In this document: piece after piece, positions 50,207 through 58,640 of the stretch
How the letters are laid out: every line of letters starts with the position of its first letter
How positions within the stretch are numbered: position 1 is the first letter of the stretch
Assembly: GCF_000757485.1 (NCBI RefSeq)
Contig: NZ_JPYO01000045.1
Span: 320,121 to 384,120, forward strand
Direction: 5' to 3'
Length of the DNA: 64,000 bases
Source of the DNA: Achromobacter sp. RTa
GTDB taxonomy: Bacteria > Pseudomonadota > Gammaproteobacteria > Burkholderiales > Burkholderiaceae_B
Translations under genes and position numbers: made by a program
Notes under the pieces: model-generated
What the model saw: the letters and a program-made list of their open reading frames with translations, nothing else
What the model was told of the DNA's origin: nothing
The model's database searches: none

Positions 50207-51226
50207 ATGAATATGCACCCTCCCATTGACAGCTCGGCTGCGTCGAATCTGCATTCGCATGCGGCCATGGTGTTGCTCGTCGACGACCAGGTGATGGTCG
50301 GCGAGGCCATCAGGCGGGCGCTGGTCACAGAGGGGAATATCGATTTCCACTACTGCTCGGACCCCGACAAGGCGCTGGCCGTGGCGATCCAGACGCGGCC
50401 CACGGTCATCCTCCAGGACCTAGTGCTGCCGGGCGTGGACGGGCTGAGCCTGGTCCAGGAATACCGCAACCATCCCGTGACGCGCGACATTCCCATCATC
50501 GTGCTGTCCACCAAGGAAGATCCTGCCATCAAGAGCGCCGCCTTCTCGGCCGGAGCCAACGACTACCTGGTCAAGCTGCCCGATTCGATCGAGCTGGTGG
50601 CGCGCATCCGCTACCACTCCCGCTCGTATCTGGCCCTGGTGCAGCGGGACGAGGCCTACCAGGCTCTGCGCCAGAGCCAGCAGCAGCTGCTGGAAAGCAA
50701 TATGGAGTTGCGCCGGCTGACGAATTCCGACGGCCTCACGGGCCTGGGCAACCGCCGCTACTTCGATGAATACCTCAATGCCGAATGGCTGCGCGCGCGC
50801 CGCAACGGCCGCGAGATCAGCATGCTGATGATCGACGTGGACCACTTCAAGTCCTACAACGACACCTACGGGCATATCGCGGGCGACGAGGCCCTCAAGC
50901 GCGTGGCCAATACCATTTTCGCCAGCTGCGACCGTTCCACCGACCTGGCGGCCCGCTTCGGCGGAGAGGAATTCGCGCTGGTGCTGCCGGGCACGCCGGC
51001 CGGCAGCGCGAGGCTGGCCGCCGAAAAGCTGCGGCGCGCCGTCGAGGCCATGCAGATCCCCCAGAAAGACGCCGGCTCGGGGCCCTGGCTGACGGTCAGC
51101 ATCGGCGCCGCCACCGCGGTGCCGCGGGACGAGCAGCCGTACACCGACCTGATCCAGGCGGCCGACCGCGGCCTCTACCAGGCCAAGCGGCAGGGCCGCA
51201 ACCGCGTGGTGCCCGGCATGATGTAG
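50207..51226 (+). CDS. wspR: WspR, response-regulator diguanylate cyclase
   Basis: 339 residues from the ATG at 50207; the in-frame ATG at 50213 is better spaced from AAGGA. Receiver domain with Asp71 ([10 protein letters not shown]), a helical stalk (about 145-172), then the GGDEF domain with active site GGEEF at 252-256. The c-di-GMP inhibitory site RSTD is at 243-246, five residues before it. When phosphorylated by WspE it makes c-di-GMP from GTP, promoting biofilm and exopolysaccharide. Last gene of the operon; no clear terminator before the convergent gene at 51239. Confidence 0.95.
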   Translation: MNMHPPIDSSAASNLHSHAAMVLLVDDQVMVGEAIRRALVTEGNIDFHYCSDPDKALAVAIQTRPTVILQDLVLPGVDGLSLVQEYRNHPVTRDIPIIVLSTKEDPAIKSAAFSAGANDYLVKLPDSIELVARIRYHSRSYLALVQRDEAYQALRQSQQQLLESNMELRRLTNSDGLTGLGNRRYFDEYLNAEWLRARRNGREISMLMIDVDHFKSYNDTYGHIAGDEALKRVANTIFASCDRSTDLAARFGGEEFALVLPGTPAGSARLAAEKLRRAVEAMQIPQKDAGSGPWLTVSIGAATAVPRDEQPYTDLIQAADRGLYQAKRQGRNRVVPGMM

Positions 51227-51238
51227 CCGCCAGGCCGC

Positions 51239-51718
51239 TTACAGATGCAGCTTGGCCGAGGACTTGACCTCGTGCATGGATAGCGTGCTGAGCAGTTCCT
51301 TCACGCCCGGGAGCGGGCGGAGGCGATTGCGCACGAATTCCGAATAGGCGTCGAAATCGCGCGCCACGATGTGCAGCAGATAGTCGTGCTGGCCGGTGGT
51401 GTTGTGGCAAGCCAGCACCTCCGGCATGGCGAGCACGCCGGCCTCGAAGGCGCCGCAGGTTTTTTCCGTGTGGTTTTCCAGCGAGATGCTGACGAAGGCG
51501 ACCACTCCCATGCCCAGCGCGCGGCGGTCCAGGATGGCCTGGTAGCCGCGGATCATGCCCGACGTTTCCAGACGCTTGAGGCGCTTCCAGCAGGGCGAGG
51601 CCGATAGCGACACGCGCTCGGCCAGCTCGGCGTTGCTGAGCCGCCCATCTTCTTGAAGGATTTTCATGATTTTCCAATCGATCGCGTCAAGTTGATGTAA
51701 CGAGGCAGTGTCTTTCAT
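51239..51718 (-). CDS. Lrp/AsnC-family transcriptional regulator
   Basis: 159 residues from the ATG at 51718 (MKDTASLHQLD), the standard Lrp length; an in-frame ATG at 51751 would place the start inside a perfect palindrome. Helix-turn-helix: LDAIDWKIMKILQEDGRLSN, then ELAERVSLSASPCWKRLKRLE, at about 10-50. The RAM effector domain fills the C-terminal half (VLACHNTTGQHDYLLHIVAR). It lies head to head with the PLP enzyme gene at 51907, with two adjacent perfect dyads between, so it most likely controls that gene in response to an amino acid such as methionine or leucine. Confidence 0.9.
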   Translation of the reverse strand: MKDTASLHQLDAIDWKIMKILQEDGRLSNAELAERVSLSASPCWKRLKRLETSGMIRGYQAILDRRALGMGVVAFVSISLENHTEKTCGAFEAGVLAMPEVLACHNTTGQHDYLLHIVARDFDAYSEFVRNRLRPLPGVKELLSTLSMHEVKSSAKLHL

Positions 51719-51730
51719 GGAAGTCTTCTT

Positions 51731-51769
51731 ATGGGAAACGTTGTTTCCCATTATCGCCGTGCGGCGATA
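51731..51769. promoter_or_regulatory. Two abutting perfect palindromes (Lrp operator candidates)
   Basis: ATGGGAAAC (51731-51739) with GTTTCCCAT (51743-51751) is a perfect 9-bp dyad with 3 bases between. Directly next to it, TATCGCCG (51752-51759) with CGGCGATA (51762-51769) is a perfect 8-bp dyad with 2 bases between. They lie between the Lrp start and the divergent PLP gene, where the regulator is expected to bind. Confidence 0.55.
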
Positions 51770-51906
51770 GAAATGGAAAGAATATTGCCGGCGCCCGAGC
51801 CCATACTGCCATGCATCCCCGAGCCGCCGGCGCTATTGTTTTCGCATGCGCGACGCGCCCGCTCCGGCAGCCCCGCCGGCGGCCCGCAAACCGAGAGAGG
51901 CAGACC

Positions 51907-53190
51907 ATGAGTTACTCCAGCTATCACAAGAAAGACATCTTCGGCCGTCCCCTGCACGCGGAGACGCAGATGATGTCCTATGGGTTCGACCCCTTTCTGT
52001 CGGAGGGCGCCGTCAAGCCGCCGGTATTCCTGACCTCTACCTTCGCGTTCCGCTCGGCGGAGGACGGCGCGGCCTTCTTCGACCTGGTGTCGGGCCGCAA
52101 GCCCCTGCCGCAGGGCGAATCCGCGGGGCTGGTGTACAGCCGCTTCAACCACCCGAACCTGGAAATCGTGGAAGACCGGCTGGCGCTGCTGGACGGCTCG
52201 CAGGATGCGGCGGTGACCTCCAGCGGCATGTCGGCGATCAGCGCGGTGTTCCTGGCGTTCCTGCGGCCGGGCGACCAGCTGGTGCAATCGGTGCCGCTCT
52301 ATGGCGGCACGGAGACGCTGATTTCCAGGATCTTTCCGGAATGGGGCATCGGGTCGCACCCGATCCGGGACGGCCTGTCCGCCAGCAGTATGCGCGAGGC
52401 GCTGGAGGCCGCGGCGGCGCAGGGGCCTGTCCGTCTTTTCTACGTGGAGACGCCCGCCAATCCGACCAACGCGCTGATCGATTTCGAGGCCATGAAGAAC
52501 GAGCTGGACGCGTTCGAGGGGCGGCACGGCTACCGGCCCATCTCGGTCTGCGACAACACGCTGCTGGGCCCCATTTTCCAGAAGCCGGCCGAGCACGGGG
52601 TGGACCTGTGCGTGTATTCGCTCACGAAGTACGTGGGCGGCCATAGCGATCTGGTGGCGGGCGCCGTCACCGGCAGCAAGGAACTGATCAAGAAGGTGCG
52701 CGCGATCCGCAGCGCGTTCGGCTCGCAGCTGGACCCGCATTCGTGCTGGATGATCACGCGTTCGATGGAGACCGTGGTGCTGCGCATGAAGCAGGCGGCG
52801 CGCACGGCGACCAAGGTGGCGCAATGGCTGTCGGGCAATCCGCACGAGAAGGTGCGCATATACCATTCGGAGCTGATCGCCGATCCTGCCTACCAGGAGG
52901 TCTACAAGCGCCAGTGCACCGGGCCGGGCTCGACGTTCGCATTCGTGCTGGACGGCGGGCGGGCCAAGGCGTTCCGCTTCATCAACGCGCTGCACCTGTT
53001 CCGCTCGGCGGTGAGCCTGGGCGGCACCGAATCGCTGATCTGCCATCCGGCCTCGACCACGCATTCCGGCGTGCCGGCGGCCGAGCGCGATGCCGCTGGC
53101 GTGTCAGAGGGGCTGATCCGGATTTCGATCGGGCTGGAGCACGAGGAAGACCTGATCGCCGACATGGACCACGCCTTCCGCAACGCCTGA
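51907..53190 (+). CDS. Cys/Met-metabolism PLP enzyme (methionine gamma-lyase/cystathionine enzyme type)
   Basis: 427 residues from the ATG at 51907 (AGAGAGG upstream). The PLP lysine is Lys241 in VYSLTKYVGGHSD; other family marks are SGMSAIS near 106-112, YGGTETL at 132-138 and SVCDNTL around 213-219. It belongs to the trans-sulfuration family, whose members make or split cystathionine, methionine or O-acyl-homoserine derivatives; these are hard to separate by eye. A divergent Lrp regulator and no met genes nearby favour a catabolic gamma- or beta-lyase. Cytoplasmic tetramer expected. Confidence 0.88.
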   Translation: MSYSSYHKKDIFGRPLHAETQMMSYGFDPFLSEGAVKPPVFLTSTFAFRSAEDGAAFFDLVSGRKPLPQGESAGLVYSRFNHPNLEIVEDRLALLDGSQDAAVTSSGMSAISAVFLAFLRPGDQLVQSVPLYGGTETLISRIFPEWGIGSHPIRDGLSASSMREALEAAAAQGPVRLFYVETPANPTNALIDFEAMKNELDAFEGRHGYRPISVCDNTLLGPIFQKPAEHGVDLCVYSLTKYVGGHSDLVAGAVTGSKELIKKVRAIRSAFGSQLDPHSCWMITRSMETVVLRMKQAARTATKVAQWLSGNPHEKVRIYHSELIADPAYQEVYKRQCTGPGSTFAFVLDGGRAKAFRFINALHLFRSAVSLGGTESLICHPASTTHSGVPAAERDAAGVSEGLIRISIGLEHEEDLIADMDHAFRNA

Positions 53191-53204
53191 ACGGCGGGCC
53201 GGCC

Positions 53205-54716
53205 CTATGCGCGCATCCGCCGGCGGTTGAACAGCACGAATGCCGCGGTGGCCAGTAGCAGCACGGTGGCCGTGGCGAGCACGGCCGCGTAGCCGGTGTC
53301 GAACGCCGTCCTGGCCAGGCGGACGAGCGCGGCGCCCAGGTCGGCCGGCACGCCCTCGGCGACGATGAGCGCCTGGTCCAGGCTGTCGCGCGCGGCGTCG
53401 GATCCGGACAGGCCGGCGGGCACGGCGAGGGAATGCGCATACACGCCCGACAGGATGGATCCCATCAGGGTGACGCCCAGGGCGCCGCCCAGCTCATAGG
53501 ACACCTCTTCGATCGACGCGGCCATGCCCGCGCGTTCGGGCGTGGCGCTTTGCATGATGGTGCTGGAGGCCGCCGTCATGGTGGCGCCGATGCCCGCGCC
53601 CAGCACGCACAGGCTGGCCATCTGGGGCAGGATCGCGGCGTCGTAGCTCAGCAGGTAGCCGGCCATGCCGATGCCCGAGACCAGCAGCGACAGGAACAGG
53701 ATGCGGGCGCTGTCCGCCCGCCCCAGCAGCCAGCCGGTCAGCGGGCCGGAAACGAAGGCGGCCAGCGACAGCGGCAGGATGAAGAGCGCGGCCTCCAGGG
53801 GCGATTTCCCCATGACCAGCTGCAGCCGCTGGCTGAACACCAGTTCCATGCCCAGGAGCGCCGCCGCCGCGAACAGCGCGGCCGCCACGGCCGAACTGAA
53901 GGCGCGGTTGCGGAAGAGGGCGAAGTCGATGAGCGGATATGGCCGCGAGCGCTGGCGGCGCGCGAAAACCGCAAGCAGCGCCGCGCCCGCGGCGCAGGCC
54001 AGGCCGGCGTGCAGCCAGGACGGCGCCGGCTTGCCCAGCTCCTTCAACGCGTAGGCGCAGAGGATCAGGCCGGCCATCACCTGCAGGGAACCGACGAGGT
54101 CCCAGGGGCGCGAGGCATCCGGCCGGCTGGCCGGAATGAAGCGCCATGCTAGCGGCAGGGCGGCCAGCACGATCGGCACGTTGATGAGGAACACCGATCC
54201 CCACCAGAAATGCTCCAGCAGCACGCCGCCCACCACCGGGCCGACGGCCGCGCCGCCCGACGCCACGGAGGCCCAGACGCCGATGGCGACCGCGCGTTCG
54301 CGTTCGTCGGCGAACGTGAGACGCAGGATGGACAGGGTGGCCGGCATCATCATGGCCGCGCCCACCGCCAGCAGCGCGCGCGCCGCGATCAGCGCGGCCG
54401 AGCCGGGCGAATAGGCGGCGGCCAGCGATGCCACGCCGAACACCGCCAGGCCCGCCATGAAGAGGCGCTTGTGGCCCAGGCGGTCGCCCAGCGTGCCCAT
54501 GCCCAGCAGCAGGCCCGACACGACCAGCGCATAGATGTTCACGATCCACAGCTTGGCCGGCGCGGTGACGCTCAGTTCATGAGTGAGGCGCGGTAGCGCG
54601 GTGTAAAGCACGGTCATGTCGACCACGATCAACAGCAAGGCGCTGGACACGATGGCCAGCACCAGCCAGCGGCCGGGCGCGGCCGTGGCGACAGCGTTCG
54701 GTTCAGTCCGCTGCAT
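53205..54716 (-). CDS. DHA2-family MFS drug efflux transporter
   Basis: 503 residues from the ATG at 54716 (AGGAG 7 bases upstream). Fourteen membrane helices are suggested by hydrophobicity. DHA2 motifs are present: VVDMTVLYTALPRLT in helix 1, GTLGDRLGHKRLF (loop 2-3, motif A, near 76-88) and a helix 5 GPVVGGVL motif. This is the SmvA/QacA group, which expels cationic dyes, quaternary ammonium compounds or other drugs by proton exchange. It lies head to head with the LysR gene at 54849, which probably regulates it. Confidence 0.9.
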   Translation of the reverse strand: MQRTEPNAVATAAPGRWLVLAIVSSALLLIVVDMTVLYTALPRLTHELSVTAPAKLWIVNIYALVVSGLLLGMGTLGDRLGHKRLFMAGLAVFGVASLAAAYSPGSAALIAARALLAVGAAMMMPATLSILRLTFADERERAVAIGVWASVASGGAAVGPVVGGVLLEHFWWGSVFLINVPIVLAALPLAWRFIPASRPDASRPWDLVGSLQVMAGLILCAYALKELGKPAPSWLHAGLACAAGAALLAVFARRQRSRPYPLIDFALFRNRAFSSAVAAALFAAAALLGMELVFSQRLQLVMGKSPLEAALFILPLSLAAFVSGPLTGWLLGRADSARILFLSLLVSGIGMAGYLLSYDAAILPQMASLCVLGAGIGATMTAASSTIMQSATPERAGMAASIEEVSYELGGALGVTLMGSILSGVYAHSLAVPAGLSGSDAARDSLDQALIVAEGVPADLGAALVRLARTAFDTGYAAVLATATVLLLATAAFVLFNRRRMRA

Positions 54717-54814
54717 GGTTCTACTCCTGGATGGCTGGAATGCGCCGCGGGCGGGAAGCCTTTGTGGCGGCGGGTTATTATCCATCTTGTAATTTGCACG
54801 AAAAAGTTAGATTC

Positions 54815-54831
54815 CATCTATTAAATAGATG
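54815..54831. promoter_or_regulatory. LysR-box palindrome between efflux pump and LysR gene
   Basis: CATCTATT (54815-54822) and AATAGATG (54824-54831) form a perfect 8-bp dyad around one central A. The core ATCTATTAAATAGAT fits the T-N11-A LysR consensus. It lies 18 bases before the LysR ATG and 99 before the efflux gene. Confidence 0.6.
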
Positions 54832-54848
54832 AATTACGGGAGGTGCCT

Positions 54849-55730
54849 ATGCAGTGGACGCTGGACCAGCTACGCCAATTCGCCGCCGCGGCGGAGGCCG
54901 GGTCTTTCTCGGCGGCCGCGCGGCGCCTGGGCCGCGCGCAATCCGCGGTCAGCACCTCGGTGGGCCTGCTGGAAGCGGACCTGGGCGTGGAGCTGTTCGA
55001 CCGGTCGCGCCGCAACGCCACCCTGACTCCGGCCGGCGAAGTGATGCTGCAGGAGGCCCGTGAACTGCTGCGCCAGGCCGGCGGGCTGGAGCAGCGCGCT
55101 TTGTCGTTCGCCGGCGGGCAGGACGCGCGCCTGTCCATCGCCCTGGACGAGGCCTTGCCCCACCTGGTGCTGGGCGCGCTGTGCAAGGAGCTGGCCGCGC
55201 GCTTCCCGGCGCTGGAATTGACCCAGCTGAACGGCACCGCGACGGAAGTGGCGGACTATGTGGAGCAGGGCCGCGCCAGCCTTGCCTTCCACTTCGACCG
55301 GGGAAATCCGGGCCCCGCCTTTGCGCACCGCTATCTGGGCAACGTGGCGCAAGGCATCTTCGTGGCCCTGGAGCATCCGCTGGCGGCGCTGTCCGAGGTC
55401 GGGCGCAGCGACCTGGCCCGCCACCGGCAGCTGATCATGCAGATGGATGGCGTGGACGAACTGGTGCTCAGCCCCACGGTGTGGCGGGCGGACAGCTGCT
55501 ATAGCATCGCGGCGATGGCGGCCGACGGCGTGGGCTGGGCCATTCTTCCGCTGAACATCGCGGAATACGAAGGCAACCGCAACGCGCTGGTACGCGTGCC
55601 GTGTGAGGACCTGTCGCTGCCGATGCTGCCGGTGCGCACCCTGTGGCTGCAGGGCGCCAGGCTGAGCGAAACGGAGCGCTGGATCCAGCAGCGCATGGGG
55701 CAGTTGCTGCGGGCCGGGTCGCGGGGTTGA
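54849..55730 (+). CDS. LysR-family transcriptional regulator
   Basis: 293 residues from the ATG at 54849, 5 bases after GGGAGG. Helix-turn-helix: LRQFAAAAEAGSFSAAARRL, then AQSAVSTSVGLLEADLGVELFDR, at about 8-52; the effector-binding domain follows. It is divergent from the DHA2 efflux gene and overlies the LysR-box palindrome at 54815, so control of the pump and of itself is likely. It ends one base before the stop of the GntR gene on the other strand. Confidence 0.9.
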   Translation: MQWTLDQLRQFAAAAEAGSFSAAARRLGRAQSAVSTSVGLLEADLGVELFDRSRRNATLTPAGEVMLQEARELLRQAGGLEQRALSFAGGQDARLSIALDEALPHLVLGALCKELAARFPALELTQLNGTATEVADYVEQGRASLAFHFDRGNPGPAFAHRYLGNVAQGIFVALEHPLAALSEVGRSDLARHRQLIMQMDGVDELVLSPTVWRADSCYSIAAMAADGVGWAILPLNIAEYEGNRNALVRVPCEDLSLPMLPVRTLWLQGARLSETERWIQQRMGQLLRAGSRG

Positions 55731-55731
55731 A

Positions 55732-56418
55732 CTAGCGCAGCAGCGCGCTGACCAGGTCGCTGTCGGCGCGGCCGCCTTCCGCGAAATCCAGCGAGGTCTG
55801 GACGTGGTCCAGGTGCGCGTCCATCAGGGCGCAGGCGCGGTCGGCGTCGCCGGCGCGGGCCGCCTCGATGAAGGCGTGGTGTTCCTGGGACGAACAGCTC
55901 GCGTCGCGCGAGCTTTGGTACAGCATGGTGATCACGGCGCTGCGGGCGGAGAGTTCGCGCAGCATGCCGGTCAGCACGGAGTTGCCCACGGCCTCGGCCA
56001 GCAGGATATGGAAATGGCCGAGCAATTGGTTGCGCGCCTGCACGTCGGCGCCTTCGAGCGCGCGGCGCTCCGCGGCCAGGTGGGCGTCGATGCGGCGGTA
56101 GTCGGCCGCCGTGGCGCAGGCCACGAACTGGCGCGCCAGGGCCGCCTCCAGGATGCGGCGCACGGCGTAGACTTCGCGGGCCTCGTTGGCGTCCGGCTTG
56201 CTGACGAACGCGCCCTTGTCGGGGACGATCTGGATCAGCTTGTCCTTGGACAGCATGAGCAGGGCGGCGCGGACCTTGGTCCGGCTGACCTTGTAGACGC
56301 GCCCCAGCGCCTCTTCGCGCAGCCGGGTGCCGGGCGGAAGTTTGTGCGCCACGATGGCGGCGGCCACTTCCTTGGCGATATCGTCGGCGCTGGGGTCGGT
56401 GTGGACGTCCTGGGGCAT
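55732..56418 (-). CDS. GntR-family (FCD type) transcriptional regulator, end of operon
   Basis: 228 residues from the ATG at 56418; a TTG start at 56472 would add 18 residues, and neither start has a clear ribosome site. GntR winged helix (AAAIVAHKLPPGTRLREEAL, then VSRTKVRAALLMLSKDKLIQIVPDKGAFVS) in the first 80 residues. The FCD domain after it is all-helical (REVYAVRRILEAALARQFV, then HFHILLAEAVGN). Carboxylic-acid effectors are typical. As the last gene of the leftward acid-degradation operon it probably represses it. Confidence 0.88.
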   Translation of the reverse strand: MPQDVHTDPSADDIAKEVAAAIVAHKLPPGTRLREEALGRVYKVSRTKVRAALLMLSKDKLIQIVPDKGAFVSKPDANEAREVYAVRRILEAALARQFVACATAADYRRIDAHLAAERRALEGADVQARNQLLGHFHILLAEAVGNSVLTGMLRELSARSAVITMLYQSSRDASCSSQEHHAFIEAARAGDADRACALMDAHLDHVQTSLDFAEGGRADSDLVSALLR

Positions 56419-56479
56419 TGGGGGCGGCGGCGCGTGCTCGCCGTTGTGGGCATCGGGGAGCCAGTCTAGCAAATCCAGC

Positions 56480-56535
56480 TGTATGGGGCCCCCACGCCGC
56501 GTATGCTGCGCATGCTTGCTGCCCCCACGCCGCGT
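56480..56535. repeat. Imperfect repeat element with two 15-bp direct copies
   Basis: GCCCCCACGCCGCGT occurs at 56488-56502 and again at 56521-56535, on either side of a GCATGC-containing core (TATGCTGCGCATGCTTGCT-like). It lies in the gap between the Bug and GntR genes, the usual place for dispersed intergenic repeats in related genomes. Copy number elsewhere cannot be seen here. Confidence 0.5.
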
Positions 56536-56539
56536 CGGC

Positions 56540-57526
56540 TCAGTTCTTCGCCATCAGTCCCAGGTACTCGATCAGCGCCTTTTCCTTCACGAAGGTGGCC
56601 TGGGCCCAGGCTTTGTAGTCCTCGCTGTTGCGGTAGGCGGGTTCCTGGTTGAGCTGCTTCATGACTTCCATGCTGGCGGGGTCGAAGAGGGCGCGCTTGA
56701 AGGCGTCGTGCAGCGTCTTGACCACGGCCGGGTCCATGCCCTTGGGGCCGGCCAGTCCATAGGGCGAGGTGGACACGACCTTGTAGCCCAGCTCCTGCGC
56801 GGTGGGCACGTCGGGCCAACGGGTGGTGCGCTTTTCGCCGAAGGTCACCAGCAGTCGCATCTTGCCGGCGTCCACGAACTGGTCCCAGCCGGTGGCGTCG
56901 CTCTGCGCCATGACGTGGCCGCCCAGCAGCGCCTGCTGCATGTCGGCGTTGCCCTTGAACGGCACGTGGTTCAGCTTGACCTTGGCGTTGATCGCGATTT
57001 CCTCGATCAGCAGGTGGGGCGAGGAGCCCACGCCGGTGGAGCCGTAGTCGATCGTGCCCGGAGCCTTGCGCGCGGCTTCGATGTATTCGTCGAAGGTCTT
57101 GTACGGGGAGTCCGCGCGCACGGTAAAGCCGAAGGTGTAGCCGGACAGCCCCAGGATGAACGTGAAGTCATTGATGGGGTCCCAGCTGCTTTTCTGCATA
57201 TAGGGCATGCGCAGCATCGCCAGCGTGTACAGGCTGATGGTGTAGCCGTCGGGCTTGGACGTCTTGGCCATGGTGGCCGGGCCCAGCGTGCCGCCGGCGC
57301 CCGGCCGGTTTTCCACGATGACCGGCTGGCCCAGGTACTTGGACGCGTCCTGCGCCACGATGCGCAGGTGGCGGTCGGTCGAGCCGCCGGCCGGGAAGGG
57401 CACGATGAGCGTGATGGGCTTGGAAGGGAAGGCGGTCTGCGCGCCGGCCTGCAGGGGCAGCGCGGCGGACAGCGCCGCGGTCAGCGCCAGCGCTAGGCAG
57501 ACGCGGCGGTTGATGGATCGTTGCAT
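56540..57526 (-). CDS. Bug/TctC-family periplasmic receptor (distal copy)
   Basis: 328 residues. Signal peptide (RRVCLALALTAALSAALPLQAGAQ) and the Bug signatures ITLIVPFPAGGSTD near 38-51 and VIVENRPGAGGT near 73-84. AGAGGAG lies upstream. Its ligand is probably the acid broken down by the operon (CoA-transferase, acyl-CoA dehydrogenases, thiolase, FadB-like enzyme). The unrelated details of the ligand loop versus the neighbour at 57576 suggest a different ligand. No TctA/TctB genes are visible. Confidence 0.9.
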   Translation of the reverse strand: MQRSINRRVCLALALTAALSAALPLQAGAQTAFPSKPITLIVPFPAGGSTDRHLRIVAQDASKYLGQPVIVENRPGAGGTLGPATMAKTSKPDGYTISLYTLAMLRMPYMQKSSWDPINDFTFILGLSGYTFGFTVRADSPYKTFDEYIEAARKAPGTIDYGSTGVGSSPHLLIEEIAINAKVKLNHVPFKGNADMQQALLGGHVMAQSDATGWDQFVDAGKMRLLVTFGEKRTTRWPDVPTAQELGYKVVSTSPYGLAGPKGMDPAVVKTLHDAFKRALFDPASMEVMKQLNQEPAYRNSEDYKAWAQATFVKEKALIEYLGLMAKN

Positions 57527-57575
57527 GTTGTCAGTCTCCTCTTGTGGCAGCCGTTGGCCCGGCTGGAAGCGGCCG

Positions 57576-58577
57576 TTATTCGGCCGTCATTCCCTTGTCG
57601 CGCGCGAGTTCGCCCCATTTCCGATAGTCGTCGGAAATGCGCTGGCCCATTGCGGCAGCGGGTTCGAAGTGCGCGATGGTGCCCGCGCTGATCAATTTTT
57701 CCTGGATCGCGGGGTCCGCCAGGATGGCTTCGAGCTCGCGGTTCAGCCGGTCGACGACGACGGCGGGCGTGCCCGGCGGCGCCAGCAGGCCGCCCCAGGA
57801 CACCGCGTCGAAACCCGCGAAGCCCTGTTCGCTGATGGTGGGCACGTCGGGCAGCACGGCGACGCGGCTGGGGGAACCCACCGCCAGCGCGCGCAGCTTG
57901 CCCGCCTGGATGTGGGGCAGGGCCGCCACCAGGTCGGCGTACATCATGGGCACCTGTCCGCCTATCGTGTCGGTGATCGCCGGCACGCCGCCCTTGTAGG
58001 CGACGTGCTGCATCCGGAAGTCGCCCACGTCCTGGAGCCGTTCCATGCTCATGTGGCCGAAGCTGCCGGCGCCGGAGCTGGCGTAGTTGAGTTCGCCGGG
58101 GTGGGCGCGCGCATAGTCGACCAACTGCGCCAGGTTGGCGACATCGGGCAGTTTCCGCGGATTGGTCACCACCACGATGGGCAGGTCGTACACGGTGGCG
58201 ACGGGCGTGAAGTCCTTCGGAGTTTCGTAGCCGACATTCTTGTAGAAGAACGGCGCGAACAGGGTGGGCGTGGCCAGCATCATCAGCGTGTAGCCGTCGG
58301 GCGGCGAACGCTTGAGCAGGTTGGCCGCGATCGACCCCGAGGCTCCGGCGCGGTTCTCGACGATGACCGGCTGCCGCAGGCGCGCTTCGAGCTGCTGGCC
58401 GACCAGGCGCGAGGCCACATCGGTGGGGCCGCCGGGCGGGAAGGGCACGATGAGCCTGATCGGCTGGTTGGGGTAGGCCTGCGCGGCGGCGGCGCCCGCA
58501 ACGAGCAGGTTGGCGGCCAGGGCCAGAACGGCGCGCCGGGTGAACTTGGAGCAAACCGCAAGCGTCAGATCACGCAT
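57576..58577 (-). CDS. Bug/TctC-family periplasmic receptor (proximal copy)
   Basis: 333 residues from the ATG at 58577. Signal peptide (FTRRAVLALAANLLVAGAAAAQA, with a double arginine but no full Tat consensus) and the Bug signatures IRLIVPFPPGGPTD near 40-53 and VIVENRAGASGS near 75-86. It precedes the second Bug gene by 49 bases and follows the CaiB gene by 63. Having two Bug receptors in one degradation operon suggests uptake of two related acids, or a sensor role for one, as is known for some Bug proteins. Confidence 0.9.
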   Translation of the reverse strand: MRDLTLAVCSKFTRRAVLALAANLLVAGAAAAQAYPNQPIRLIVPFPPGGPTDVASRLVGQQLEARLRQPVIVENRAGASGSIAANLLKRSPPDGYTLMMLATPTLFAPFFYKNVGYETPKDFTPVATVYDLPIVVVTNPRKLPDVANLAQLVDYARAHPGELNYASSGAGSFGHMSMERLQDVGDFRMQHVAYKGGVPAITDTIGGQVPMMYADLVAALPHIQAGKLRALAVGSPSRVAVLPDVPTISEQGFAGFDAVSWGGLLAPPGTPAVVVDRLNRELEAILADPAIQEKLISAGTIAHFEPAAAMGQRISDDYRKWGELARDKGMTAE

Positions 58578-58640
58578 ATGAAAGTTCCATAGGGAGAAGG
58601 TGGGCCGGGTGAGCAATTAGTCGATGCGCGCTCAGCGCAA

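Noticed and set aside
53191..53204. Terminator between the PLP enzyme gene and the efflux gene
   Set aside because: The 14-base gap holds only a short GC palindrome without a T-run.
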